Assembly (NCBI GenBank): GCA_937895845.1
Contig: CALBLK010000060.1
Span: 1 to 53,235, forward strand
DNA from: an uncultured Prevotella sp.
Lineage (GTDB): Bacteria > Bacteroidota > Bacteroidia > Bacteroidales > Bacteroidaceae
Direction of reading: 5' to 3'
DNA: 53,235 nt
In this document: positions 35,815 to 45,268 of the stretch, piece by piece
Layout: each line of letters begins with the position of its first letter
Numbering within the stretch: the first letter of the stretch is position 1
Notes under the pieces: model-generated
Database searches by the model: none
Told to the model about the DNA's origin: nothing
The model's input: only the letters and a program-made list of their open reading frames with translations
Made by a program: the position numbers and the translations under genes

Positions 35815-36561
35815 ATGGACAAATATGGTTTAATAGGCTACCCCTTAGGGCATTCGTTCTCAGTCAACTACTTCAATCAGAAATTCTCGGACGAGCACAT
35901 TGACGCCGTCTACGAGAACTTCGAGATTCCCACCATTGACCTGCTACCAGAGATTATCGCCTCAAACCCCAACATCAGGGGGCTGAACGTTACCATCCCT
36001 TACAAGGAAAAGGTCATCTCGTTCCTAGACAGCATCTCGCCCGAGGCAAGGGCTATAGGGGCGGTCAATGTGATCCAGGTTGTCCATGGCAAGGACGGAG
36101 TACAGCTCAAAGGTTACAATTCCGATGTCATCGGATTTACCAAAAGCATAGAGCCAATGCTTGAAAAGCACCATAGGAAAGCACTCATTTTGGGGACAGG
36201 CGGGGCCTCGAAAGCGGTTAACTACGGACTCAAGGCTCTCGGCCTCGAAACGCTCTTTGTCAGTCGCTACCAGCGGCCGGGTACCATACAGTACAAGGAT
36301 GTGACACCTGACGTGGTGAGAGAATACAATGTCATTGTCAACTGCACGCCATGTGGCATGTACCCGCATGTGGACGAGTGCCCCAGTCTGCCTTATGAAG
36401 CCATGGACTGTCACAACATTCTATACGACCTCATCTACAATCCCGACGAGACGCTGTTTATGAAAAAGGGGGCGGAGCATGACGCAGACACCAAAAACGG
36501 GCTGGAGATGCTGCTGCTACAGGCTTTTGCCAGCTGGGAGTTTTGGAATAACAGAAGATAA
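35815..36561 (+). CDS. aroE: Shikimate dehydrogenase
   Basis: 248 aa. LIGYPLGHSFSVNYFN shikimate site, LNVTIPYKEKV with the catalytic Lys, AVNVIQ, NSDVIGF (Asp), NADP loop ILGTGGASKAV and C-terminal NGLEMLLLQA. It supplies the chorismate pathway that feeds the trp operon. Confidence 0.95.
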   Translation: MDKYGLIGYPLGHSFSVNYFNQKFSDEHIDAVYENFEIPTIDLLPEIIASNPNIRGLNVTIPYKEKVISFLDSISPEARAIGAVNVIQVVHGKDGVQLKGYNSDVIGFTKSIEPMLEKHHRKALILGTGGASKAVNYGLKALGLETLFVSRYQRPGTIQYKDVTPDVVREYNVIVNCTPCGMYPHVDECPSLPYEAMDCHNILYDLIYNPDETLFMKKGAEHDADTKNGLEMLLLQAFASWEFWNNRR

Positions 36562-36573
36562 AAATCATTTCTG

Positions 36574-37740
36574 ATGAACAACAACCGTTATATGATGCGC
36601 GGCGTAAGTGCCGCCAAGGAGGATGTGCACAATGCCATCAAGAATATTGACAAGGGTATTTTTCCACAGGCTTTCTGCAAAATCATACCAGACATTTTAG
36701 GCGGTGACCCGGAATTTTGCAACATCATGCATGCAGACGGAGCCGGGACCAAGTCTTCGCTGGCCTATATGTACTGGAAGGAGACCGGCGACCTTAGCGT
36801 ATGGAAAGGCATAGCGCAGGATGCATTGATTATGAACACTGACGACTTGCTGTGCGTGGGTGCTGTAGATAATATTCTGGTGTCAAGTACCATTGGGCGC
36901 AACAAGATGCTGGTTCCTGGAGAAGTTATTTCAGCCATCATCAACGGAACAGACGAGTTGCTGGCCAGGATGCGGGAACTTGGCGTGGGTATTTATGCCA
37001 CAGGCGGTGAGACCGCAGATGTCGGAGACCTCGTGCGCACAATTATCGTTGACTCCACTGTGACCTGCCGCATGAAGCGCAGCGATGTCATTGACAACCG
37101 AAACATCCGTCCTGGAGACGTGATAGTGGGGCTGGCCTCGTTTGGGCGAGCCACATACGAAGACCGTTACAATGGCGGAATGGGAAGCAACGGACTGACA
37201 AGCGCCCGTCACGATGTGTTTGCCAAATATCTGGCCGGCAAGTACCCGGAAAGCTATGACCATGCGGTGCCAGAAGACCTTGTTTACAGCGGCAGCTACC
37301 ATCTGGACGAGGCAGTCGGTGGCGTGGAGGTAAACGCCGGACAGCTGGTGCTCTCGCCCACCCGCACCTATGCTCCCATTGTCAAAAAGGTTTTGGATGG
37401 ATACCGCAAGGAGATCCACGGTATGGTCCATTGCACGGGAGGCTCCCAGACCAAGGTGCTCCACTTCGTTAATGACAACTGTCGCGTGGTCAAGGACAAC
37501 ATGTTTGCCGTTCCGCCACTGTTCAGAATCATTCAGGAGCAGAGCCACACCGACTGGAGTGAGATGTACAAGGTGTTCAACATGGGACACAGGATGGAGA
37601 TATATGTGGCTCCAGAGACGGCCGAGAAAGTGATTGCTATCAGCAGGCAGTTCAATGTTGAGGCACAGATTGTCGGACACGTTGAGGAGGGCAGGAAGAG
37701 TCTCACCATTGAGTCTGAGTTCGGAAAGTTTGACTATTAG
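36574..37740 (+). CDS. purM: Phosphoribosylformylglycinamidine cyclo-ligase-like protein (PurM family)
   Basis: 388 aa with AIR-synthase family motifs: HADGAGTKSSLAYMYWK near the N terminus, GIAQDALIMNTDDLLCVGA, GGETADVGDLV and PGDVIVGLASFGRATYEDRYNGGMGSNGLTSAR. It is longer than enterobacterial PurM (about 345 aa), as is usual in Bacteroidetes. Makes 5-aminoimidazole ribonucleotide. Confidence 0.9.
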   Translation: MNNNRYMMRGVSAAKEDVHNAIKNIDKGIFPQAFCKIIPDILGGDPEFCNIMHADGAGTKSSLAYMYWKETGDLSVWKGIAQDALIMNTDDLLCVGAVDNILVSSTIGRNKMLVPGEVISAIINGTDELLARMRELGVGIYATGGETADVGDLVRTIIVDSTVTCRMKRSDVIDNRNIRPGDVIVGLASFGRATYEDRYNGGMGSNGLTSARHDVFAKYLAGKYPESYDHAVPEDLVYSGSYHLDEAVGGVEVNAGQLVLSPTRTYAPIVKKVLDGYRKEIHGMVHCTGGSQTKVLHFVNDNCRVVKDNMFAVPPLFRIIQEQSHTDWSEMYKVFNMGHRMEIYVAPETAEKVIAISRQFNVEAQIVGHVEEGRKSLTIESEFGKFDY

Positions 37741-37748
37741 AATTACTC

Positions 37749-38861
37749 ATGGCTGACAATAATACGATATTAGAGAAACTTGAAGGGTTAGAAAACAGGT
37801 ACGAGGAGGTCTCCACACTGATAACTGACCCCGCAGTAATTGCTGACCAGGAACGCTACGTAAAACTTACTCGCGAATACAAGGAGCTTGGTGGCATCAT
37901 GGCGGCTAAGAAACGGTATGTCAGATGCTTAGACGCAATAGCCGAAGCAAAGGACATCCTGGCTAACGAGAGTGACGCAGAGATGAGAGAGATGGCTCGC
38001 GATGAACTGGCCGTCAACGAGGAAGCCCGGCCTGGCATTGAAGAGGAAATCAAACTTTCCCTTGTGCCCAAAGATCCGGAGGATGCCAAAAATGTGCAGA
38101 TGGAGATCAGGGCCGGGACAGGAGGTGATGAGGCTGCGCTGTTTGCCGGAGACCTGTTTCAGATGTACAAGAAATTCTGTGACAGCAAGGGCTGGAACAT
38201 CTCTGTGACCAGCGTGAGCGAGGGTGCTGTCGGTGGCTACAAGGAGATAGACTTTGCTGTAAGCGGTGACGGGGTGTACGGCGTGTTGAAATACGAGTCG
38301 GGAGTCCACCGGGTGCAGCGAGTGCCTGCCACTGAAACCCAGGGCCGGATGCACACCAGTGCAGCGACAGTGGCCGTGCTGCCCGAAGCCGACAGGTTTG
38401 AGGTAAACATCAATGAGGGCGACATCAAATGGGACACGTTCAGAAGTTCAGGCGCAGGAGGGCAGAATGTGAACAAAGTAGAGTCGGGTGTCCGACTGCG
38501 CTATCCCTGGAAGAACCCGAACACAGGAGAGACAGAGGAAATCCTCATCGAATGTACAGAAACCCGTGACCAGCCGAAAAACAAGGAGCGCGCCCTCTCG
38601 CGCCTGCGTACATTTATTTATGACAGGGAACACCAGAAATACATAGATGACATAGCCAGCAGGAGAAAGACGCTTGTTTCAACGGGCGACCGCAGCGCAA
38701 AGATTCGCACATACAACTTTCCGCAAGGCCGCGTGACCGACCACCGTATCGGTTACACCACGCACGACCTCCAAGGCTTTCTTGGCGGCGACATCCAAGC
38801 AATGATTGACGCGCTGACCGTGGCGGAGAATGCCGAGCGTATGAAAGAAAGTGAACTATAA
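37749..38861 (+). CDS. prfA: Peptide chain release factor 1
   Basis: 370 aa. The catalytic GGQ is in SGAGGQNVNKVESGVRLRY. The stop-codon recognition region carries the VHRVQRVPATETQGRMHTSA segment typical of RF1, and QPKNKERALSRL is present. Only 2 bp separate it from the next small ORF. Confidence 0.95.
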   Translation: MADNNTILEKLEGLENRYEEVSTLITDPAVIADQERYVKLTREYKELGGIMAAKKRYVRCLDAIAEAKDILANESDAEMREMARDELAVNEEARPGIEEEIKLSLVPKDPEDAKNVQMEIRAGTGGDEAALFAGDLFQMYKKFCDSKGWNISVTSVSEGAVGGYKEIDFAVSGDGVYGVLKYESGVHRVQRVPATETQGRMHTSAATVAVLPEADRFEVNINEGDIKWDTFRSSGAGGQNVNKVESGVRLRYPWKNPNTGETEEILIECTETRDQPKNKERALSRLRTFIYDREHQKYIDDIASRRKTLVSTGDRSAKIRTYNFPQGRVTDHRIGYTTHDLQGFLGGDIQAMIDALTVAENAERMKESEL

Positions 38862-38863
38862 CT

Positions 38864-39007
38864 ATGGGACTGCTCTACACCAGACGGAACGATGATCAAG
38901 AGTGCAAGGACAAAACTGTCCAGGCCGAGGAGTTCGTAAACCTCATGGTCTCAATGAAAAGAGTGCCGGAGCAACTGAAAGAACAACCAAAGACAGAATC
39001 AAGATAA
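38864..39007 (+). CDS. 47-aa small protein between prfA and pyrF
   Basis: ATG at 38864 to TAA at 39007. It begins MGLLYTRRNDDQECKDKT and is strongly charged, with no signal or membrane segment. It sits 2 bp after prfA and 3 bp before the pyrF ATG, so it fills an operon gap precisely and is probably translated by coupling. No family recognised. Confidence 0.55.
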   Translation: MGLLYTRRNDDQECKDKTVQAEEFVNLMVSMKRVPEQLKEQPKTESR

Positions 39008-39010
39008 GAC

Positions 39011-39835
39011 ATGGACAAGCGACAACTGACCGAACAGATTTTCACCAAAAAATCATTTCTTTGCGTAGGGTTAGACACAGACCTTAAGAAGATACCACAG
39101 CACTTGCTTAAAGAGGACGACCCCATCTTTGCCTTTAACAAGGCCATCATTGACGCGACGGCCCCTTGTTGTGTGGCCTACAAGCCCAATCTGGCTTTCT
39201 ACGAGGCTTTCGGCGTAAAGGGCATGGCTGCCTTTGAGCGCACCGTCCGCTATTTGCAAGACAATTATCCGCAACACTTCATTATTGCAGATGCCAAGCG
39301 CGGCGACATTGGCAACACCTCTGCGATGTATGCCAGGACATTCTTCGAGGAATATGGCATTGACGCGCTGACGGTGGCTCCCTATATGGGCGAGGACAGT
39401 GTGACCCCGTTTCTGGGTTACAAGGACAAGTGGGTTGTCCTGCTGGCTCTGACCAGTAACAAGGGCAGCCATGATTTCCAGCTCACTGAAGACCGCCAGG
39501 GCAATCGGCTGTTTGAGAAAGTGCTCCGCATCAGCCAGCAGTGGGGAAGCGAGGAAAATATGATGTATGTTGTCGGTGCCACGCAAGGCGAAATGTTCAA
39601 GGCTGTCCGCAGGGTGGTCCCCCGCCATTTTCTCCTTGTACCCGGTGTGGGCGCGCAAGGCGGAAGCCTGCAGGAAGTCTGCCGCTATGGCATCACTCCC
39701 GACTGCGGCCTGTTGGTCAACAGCTCGCGCGGTGTCATCTATGCGTCCGGCGGCAGCGACTTCGCAGCTGCGGCGGCGCGCAAGGCAATGGACCTCCAGC
39801 AGGAAATGGCTGTCGAATTGGATAAACTGCGATGA
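39011..39835 (+). CDS. pyrF: Orotidine 5'-phosphate decarboxylase (type 2)
   Basis: 274 aa. Opening SFLCVGLDTDLKKIP, catalytic DAKRGDIGNTSAMYA (Asp/Lys), APYMGEDSVTPFL and C-terminal GVGAQGGSLQ match the longer PyrF subfamily 2. Last step of UMP synthesis. Overlaps the HD gene by 4 nt (ATGA). Confidence 0.95.
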   Translation: MDKRQLTEQIFTKKSFLCVGLDTDLKKIPQHLLKEDDPIFAFNKAIIDATAPCCVAYKPNLAFYEAFGVKGMAAFERTVRYLQDNYPQHFIIADAKRGDIGNTSAMYARTFFEEYGIDALTVAPYMGEDSVTPFLGYKDKWVVLLALTSNKGSHDFQLTEDRQGNRLFEKVLRISQQWGSEENMMYVVGATQGEMFKAVRRVVPRHFLLVPGVGAQGGSLQEVCRYGITPDCGLLVNSSRGVIYASGGSDFAAAAARKAMDLQQEMAVELDKLR

Positions 39836-41052
39836 ATGACTCGAAGATTATCAACGACCCCGTATTTGGCTTTATCAAGATACCCCGAGGCCTGCTTCTC
39901 GACATCGTTTGCCACCCCTTGATGCAACGGCTGTCGCGCATCAACCAGCTAGGTCTCGCCTCGGTGGTCTATCCCGGCGCGCGTCACACTCGCTTCCAGC
40001 ATTCGTTAGGGGCTTTTCACCTGGCAAGCGAGGCCATCATCACCTTGCAGCAGAAAGGGAACTTCATCTTTGACAGCGAGGCAGAGGCTGTCGAGGCTGC
40101 CATCCTGATGCACGACATCGGCCACGGCCCGTTTAGCCATGTGCTCGAGAACACGCTCATCAGTGGCATCTCGCATGAGAAGATCTCACTGATGATGATG
40201 GAGCACATCAGCCGCGACTTGGGTGACACGCTGGCATTGGCCATCAAGATATTCAAAGGCGAATATCCCAAGCAATTCCTGCACCAGCTCATCAGCAGCC
40301 AGCTGGACATGGACAGGCTGGACTACCTGCGCCGTGACTCCTTTTATACGGGTGTCAGCGAAGGGAATATCGGCAGTGCGCGCATCATCAAGATGCTCGA
40401 TGTCGCTGGCGACAGCTTGGTGGTGGAGTCGAAAGGCATTTATTCCATAGAGAACTACCTCACTTCCCGCAGGCTGATGTACTGGCAGGTGTACCTTCAC
40501 AAAACCGCCGTGGCTTGTGAGAAGGTGCTGGTAAGCACGCTCAGGCGCGCCAAGGCACTTGCTTGTGATGGCGAGAAGGTATTTGCCTCGCCCGCGCTCA
40601 GCTATTTCCTGTGCAACAATGTTGACGCTGAATGGTTCGAGAGCCACCCTGAAGCCTTGCAATACTACCAGGAACTTGACGACAATGACATCTGGACTTC
40701 ACTGAAAGCGTGGGTTCACCATCCCGACAAGATACTGTCGACTCTTTCAAGTGACATGGTTAACAGAAACATCTTCAGAGTTGAGGTCAGCGAGCAGCCT
40801 GCCGGTGAAGACCGCGTAGAGCAGTTGCGTGCTTCCATTGCGAGACAGATGGGAGTCAGTGAGGCCGACGCGGCCTATCTCATCTGCCAGAATGTCATTG
40901 AAAAGGATATGTATGACATCGGGGAGGGAAGCATCGGCATCCTGTACAAAGACAATAGCGTCAAAGATATATCCGAGGCGTCAGAGCTGCTCAACGTTCA
41001 GCTGTTATCAAAAAAAATCAGAAAATATTACCTCTGTTACCAACGGTTATAA
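39832..41052 (+). CDS. HD-domain phosphohydrolase, dNTPase-like
   Basis: 406 aa. Metal ligands typical of the HD superfamily: His in RHTRFQHSLGAFHLA, the HD pair in AAILMHDIGHGPFSH, and Asp in SQLDMDRLDYLRRDSFYTG. The pattern is that of the dGTPase/SAMHD1-like group, but the nucleotide preference cannot be predicted. Confidence 0.88.
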   Translation: MNDSKIINDPVFGFIKIPRGLLLDIVCHPLMQRLSRINQLGLASVVYPGARHTRFQHSLGAFHLASEAIITLQQKGNFIFDSEAEAVEAAILMHDIGHGPFSHVLENTLISGISHEKISLMMMEHISRDLGDTLALAIKIFKGEYPKQFLHQLISSQLDMDRLDYLRRDSFYTGVSEGNIGSARIIKMLDVAGDSLVVESKGIYSIENYLTSRRLMYWQVYLHKTAVACEKVLVSTLRRAKALACDGEKVFASPALSYFLCNNVDAEWFESHPEALQYYQELDDNDIWTSLKAWVHHPDKILSTLSSDMVNRNIFRVEVSEQPAGEDRVEQLRASIARQMGVSEADAAYLICQNVIEKDMYDIGEGSIGILYKDNSVKDISEASELLNVQLLSKKIRKYYLCYQRL

Positions 41053-41062
41053 TAAAAAGCAT

Positions 41063-41070
41063 TATATTTG
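41063..41070 (+). promoter_or_regulatory. -7 box upstream of lpxD
   Basis: TATATTTG (41063-41070), 62 bp before the lpxD ATG, matches the Bacteroidetes consensus. The -33 box is not clear. It would start a transcript for the lipid A genes. Confidence 0.55.
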
Positions 41071-41132
41071 CAGAATAAAAGTGCCTGACACCCTTGTGCC
41101 AGAGCCTGCAATTCAAATGTAAGAACAGAATA

Positions 41133-42164
41133 ATGGAGTTTACAGCCAAGCAAATAGCCGACTTTATCGGCGGTAAAGTGGAAGGCGACGAGAATGCCAA
41201 GGTAAACACTTTTGCCAAAATTGAGGAGGGAAAACCTGGGGCCATCTCATTTCTGTCCAATCCAAAATACACACATTTTATCTACAGCACAGCCGCCAGC
41301 ATTGTCCTTGTCAATGACGAGGTTGTGCTTGAACACCCCGTCTCTGCAACCCTTATTCGCGTGAAAAACGCCTATGAATGTGTGGCGCGCCTGTTGCAGC
41401 TTTATGAGGCAAGCAAGCCGAAGAAGAAAGGGATTGACCCTCTTGCTTCCATTGCGCCAACGGCAAAGGTCGGAGAGGGCGTTTACATTGGCCCTTTTGC
41501 TGTCATTGGTGAAAACGCAAGGGTTGGCAAGGGGAGCCAGATTTATCCTCACACGGTCGTCGGTGATGGTGTCGAGGTTGGCGAGGAATGCCTGTTTTAT
41601 CCGCAGGTCACTATCTATCAGGGTTGCAAGATTGGCAACCATGTAACCATCCATTCGGGAACTGTTATCGGTGCCGACGGCTTCGGCTTCGCCCCCAGTG
41701 CCGAAGGCTATGACAAGATTCCGCAGATAGGCATTGTCACCATTGAGGACAATGTCGAAATAGGCGCCAATACTTGTGTCGACCGTTCAACGATGGGCAG
41801 CACTGTGATTCACAAGGGGGTCAAGCTCGACAACCTTGTCCAGGTGGCCCATAATGTCGAAATAGGGGAAAACACCGTGATGTCGGCCCAGGTGGGCATA
41901 GCGGGCAGCACAAAGATAGGCTCTTGGTGTATGTTTGGCGGCCAGGTGGGCCTGGCCGGCCACATCCATGTTGGCGACAAGACGTTTCTTGGCGCGCAGT
42001 CGGGCGTGCCGGGAAACATCAAGGGTGGGCAGACGCTGATAGGCACGCCCCCAATGGAGCCCAAGGCCTACTTCAGGTCGCAGGCCATCTTCAGAAGGCT
42101 CCCCGAGATGTACAAGCAGCTGGACGAGCTACAGAAACAGCTGGATGAATTAAAAAAGCAATGA
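41133..42164 (+). CDS. lpxD: UDP-3-O-acylglucosamine N-acyltransferase
   Basis: 343 aa. An N-terminal uridine-binding domain (FISGNPK-like AISFLSNPKY) is followed by a long hexapeptide-repeat left-handed beta helix (residues about 105-310) with the catalytic-region VQVAHNVEIGENT. Adds the second acyl chain of lipid A precursor. The ATG at 41133 (MEFTAKQIADFIGG) is preferred to the longer frame. Confidence 0.94.
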   Translation: MEFTAKQIADFIGGKVEGDENAKVNTFAKIEEGKPGAISFLSNPKYTHFIYSTAASIVLVNDEVVLEHPVSATLIRVKNAYECVARLLQLYEASKPKKKGIDPLASIAPTAKVGEGVYIGPFAVIGENARVGKGSQIYPHTVVGDGVEVGEECLFYPQVTIYQGCKIGNHVTIHSGTVIGADGFGFAPSAEGYDKIPQIGIVTIEDNVEIGANTCVDRSTMGSTVIHKGVKLDNLVQVAHNVEIGENTVMSAQVGIAGSTKIGSWCMFGGQVGLAGHIHVGDKTFLGAQSGVPGNIKGGQTLIGTPPMEPKAYFRSQAIFRRLPEMYKQLDELQKQLDELKKQ

Positions 42165-42171
42165 CAGCATT

Positions 42172-43557
42172 ATGATAAAACAAACCACTTTGAAAGGCAG
42201 TTTCTCGCTTTGCGGCAAAGGGTTGCACACTGGCATCAGTCTCACTGTGACCTTTAATCCCGCCCCCGAGAACACAGGCTACAAGATCCAGCGGATTGAC
42301 GTAGAGGGTATGCCTGTGATTGAGGCTATCGCAGAAAATGTCATTGACACGCAGCGCGGCACCGTCCTGGGCAGGGGCGATTTGCGCGTGTCCACTGTTG
42401 AGCATGGTCTGGCAGCCCTTTACGCCCTTGGCATAGACAACTGCCTGATTCAGGTCAACGGCCCGGAATTCCCCATCTTGGACGGCAGTGCCATCCAGTA
42501 TGTAGAGAAAATCAATGAAGTGGGCATCGAAGAGCAGAACGCCCCTAAGGACTGGTACGTCATCCGCAAGAAGATCGAGGTGAAAGACGAGGCCTCTGGC
42601 TCTTGCATCACCATTCTCCCGGATGATGAGTTCAGCCTCACCACCATGTGCTCTTTCAATTCCAAGTTTATCAACAGCCAGTTTGCCACTCTTGACAAGA
42701 TGGAAATGTTTGCCACCGAGATAGCGGCAGCCCGCACGTTCGTCTTCGTCCGCGACATCGAGCCCCTGCTTGCAGCCAACCTGATTAAGGGCGGCGACTT
42801 GGACAACGCCATTGTTATCTACGAGAAGCAGATTTCCCAGCAACAGCTCGACCAGCTTGCTGACATGCTGAAGGTCGAGCACCGCGATGCGACGGAGCTG
42901 GGCTATATCCAGCACAAGCCGCTGGTATGGGAGAACGAGTGCACGCGCCACAAGCTGCTGGACATCATTGGCGACATGGCCTTGATCGGAAAGCCCATCA
43001 AGGGCCGCATCATCGCAACGCGCCCAGGTCATACCATCAACAACAAATTCGCCCGCCTGATGCGCCGTGAGATTCGCAAGCACGAGATCCAGGCCCCCAT
43101 CTACAGCCCCAACGATGAGCCTGTGATGGATGTCAACCGCATCCGCGAGTTGCTTCCCCACCGCTATCCCATGCAGCTGGTCGACAAGGTTATCTCTTTG
43201 GGGGCTTCCAGCATTGTCGGCGTAAAGAATGTTACCGGCAACGAACCGTTCTTCCAGGGCCATTTCCCCCAGGAACCGGTGATGCCCGGTGTCCTTCAGA
43301 TTGAGGCAATGGCGCAGTGTGGCGGACTGCTAGTCCTGAACACGGTCGAGGAGCCCGAGCGCTGGTCCACCTATTTCATGCGCATTGACAATGTCAAGTT
43401 CCGCAAGAAGGTGGTTCCCGGTGACACCCTGCTCTTCAAGGTCGACCTGCTCGCGCCTGTCCGTCATGGTGTGTCCTCGATGAAAGGCTATGTGTTTGTG
43501 GGCGACAATGTTGTGTCAGAGGCTACCTTCACCGCGCAAATTGTAAAAAACAAATAA
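42172..43557 (+). CDS. lpxC/fabZ: LpxC-FabZ bifunctional deacetylase/dehydratase
   Basis: 461 aa fusion known in Bacteroidetes. Residues 1 to about 305 are UDP-3-O-acyl-GlcNAc deacetylase with zinc ligands in STVEHGLAAL and HKLLDIIGD. Residues about 315-461 are FabZ hydroxyacyl-ACP dehydratase, LLPHRYPMQLVD with the catalytic His and GHFPQEPVMPGVLQIEAMAQ with the Glu. It couples lipid A commitment with fatty acid elongation in one polypeptide. Confidence 0.95.
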   Translation: MIKQTTLKGSFSLCGKGLHTGISLTVTFNPAPENTGYKIQRIDVEGMPVIEAIAENVIDTQRGTVLGRGDLRVSTVEHGLAALYALGIDNCLIQVNGPEFPILDGSAIQYVEKINEVGIEEQNAPKDWYVIRKKIEVKDEASGSCITILPDDEFSLTTMCSFNSKFINSQFATLDKMEMFATEIAAARTFVFVRDIEPLLAANLIKGGDLDNAIVIYEKQISQQQLDQLADMLKVEHRDATELGYIQHKPLVWENECTRHKLLDIIGDMALIGKPIKGRIIATRPGHTINNKFARLMRREIRKHEIQAPIYSPNDEPVMDVNRIRELLPHRYPMQLVDKVISLGASSIVGVKNVTGNEPFFQGHFPQEPVMPGVLQIEAMAQCGGLLVLNTVEEPERWSTYFMRIDNVKFRKKVVPGDTLLFKVDLLAPVRHGVSSMKGYVFVGDNVVSEATFTAQIVKNK

Positions 43558-43570
43558 GTAACAAGCGAAT

Positions 43571-44341
43571 ATGAACCAAATCAGTCCAATGGCCATTGTT
43601 GACCCGTCGGCTAAACTGGGTGACAACAATATCATCGGCCCCTTTTGTGTCATTGACAAGAACACCGTCATCGGTGACAACAATACTTTCTATAATGGGG
43701 TGACAGTGCACACGGGTGCACGCATCGGCAGCAACAACGAGTTCTTTCCCGGCGCAAGTGTCAGCACAAAGCCCCAGGACTTGAAATTCAAAGGCGAGGA
43801 GACCACCTGCGAAATCGGAGACAACAACAGTGTCCGGGAGAACGTGACCATCAGCCGCGGCACGGCCAGCAAGGGCAGGACAGTGGTTGGCAGCAACAAC
43901 CTGCTGATGGAGAACATGCACATAGCCCACGACTGCGTCATTGGCAGCGGCCTGATAATCGGAAACTCGACCAAGCTTGCCGGAGAGGTGACCATCGATG
44001 ACCATGCGATAATCAGTGCCACCGTCCTCTGCCATCAGTTCTGCCACATTGGCGGCTATGTGATGATTCAGGGCGGATGCCGGTTCAGCCAGGACATCCC
44101 TCCCTACATCATTGCGGGCAAGGAACCCACGCGCTACTGCGGTATCAACATCATCGGGCTGCGCCGCCGCGGTTTCAGCAACGAGACCATAGAGATGATT
44201 CACGACACCTACCGCACAATATATGCCAATGGCATCATCAAGGACGGCCTCCAGGAGGCACGTGCAAAATACCCAGGCGCCAAGGAGGTCGACTACATCT
44301 GCTCATTCATCGAAAACTCCAAGCGCGGCATCATCCGATAA
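43571..44341 (+). CDS. lpxA: UDP-GlcNAc O-acyltransferase
   Basis: 256 aa. Hexapeptide beta helix, catalytic His in the MENMHIAHDCVIG segment, VTISRGT, and a helical C-terminal domain (CGINIIGLRRRGFSNETI). It performs the first acylation of lipid A synthesis. 13 bp after lpxC-fabZ. Confidence 0.95.
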   Translation: MNQISPMAIVDPSAKLGDNNIIGPFCVIDKNTVIGDNNTFYNGVTVHTGARIGSNNEFFPGASVSTKPQDLKFKGEETTCEIGDNNSVRENVTISRGTASKGRTVVGSNNLLMENMHIAHDCVIGSGLIIGNSTKLAGEVTIDDHAIISATVLCHQFCHIGGYVMIQGGCRFSQDIPPYIIAGKEPTRYCGINIIGLRRRGFSNETIEMIHDTYRTIYANGIIKDGLQEARAKYPGAKEVDYICSFIENSKRGIIR

Positions 44342-44362
44342 CACCGGTCTGGAAATAGACTT

Positions 44363-45268
44363 ATGAGACACCTTGTGGTTATCACAGGCCCAACGGCAGT
44401 GGGCAAGTCTCACCTTTGCGAGCGACTTGCCCTCCATTATCATCTGCCTGTCATCAATGCAGACTCCCGGCAGATTTTCCAAGGGATGCGCATCGGGACA
44501 GCAGCGCCCGATGAGGCTGCGCTGTCTGCCATCAAGCACTATTTTGTCGGAACCCTGCGGCCGGGCGATTACTACAGCGCGGCAATGTTCGAACATGATG
44601 TGCTTGCACTGCTCGCAAAACAAAACGCGCCCCTCTCGTTGCTCAGCGGCGGCAGCATGATGTATATAGATGCTATATGCAACGGAATCGACGAGATTCC
44701 AACCATCCGTGACGACATCCGTGAACAGCTGAAAGAGCGCCTGGCCAAGGAGGGGTTGCCCGCCCTGCTTGGCGAACTGGAGCGGTTAGACCCTGAGTAC
44801 TATGCTTTTGTAGACAGGAAGAACGCCCGCCGGGTGGTTCACGGTCTTGAAATCTGCATGCAGACAGGCAAGACCTATACGTCGTTCAGGAAACAGACAA
44901 GGAAGGCGCGGCCTTTCAAAACCGTCAAGATAGGGCTGAACAGGTCTCGCGAGGAGCTGTATGACCGCATCAACAGGCGGGTTGACCAGATGATGGGCGA
45001 CGGACTGCTCGACGAAGCCCGCCGGCTGTACCCCAACCGCGGATGCAATGCCCTTAACACCGTGGGCTATAAAGAGCTGTTCGCCCACTTTGACGGACAG
45101 TACACGCTCGGCGAGGCCGTTGAGCGCATCAAGGGTAACACGCGCCGCTACGCGCGCAAACAGCTCACGTGGTTCAGGCGTGACCCGGAGATGACGTGGT
45201 TTCATCCCGAAGAAGAAACAAAAATCATTGATTTTATTGACCGACAATGTCTATCCTCAAACCAGTAG
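44363..45268 (+). CDS. miaA: tRNA dimethylallyltransferase
   Basis: 301 aa. P-loop ITGPTAVGKSHL, NADSRQIFQGMRIGTA, catalytic Asp in the LRPGDYYSAAMFEHD region, and C-terminal RRYARKQLTWFRRDP. It adds the isopentenyl group to A37 of tRNA. It overlaps the PBP gene by 22 nt. Confidence 0.95.
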   Translation: MRHLVVITGPTAVGKSHLCERLALHYHLPVINADSRQIFQGMRIGTAAPDEAALSAIKHYFVGTLRPGDYYSAAMFEHDVLALLAKQNAPLSLLSGGSMMYIDAICNGIDEIPTIRDDIREQLKERLAKEGLPALLGELERLDPEYYAFVDRKNARRVVHGLEICMQTGKTYTSFRKQTRKARPFKTVKIGLNRSREELYDRINRRVDQMMGDGLLDEARRLYPNRGCNALNTVGYKELFAHFDGQYTLGEAVERIKGNTRRYARKQLTWFRRDPEMTWFHPEEETKIIDFIDRQCLSSNQ

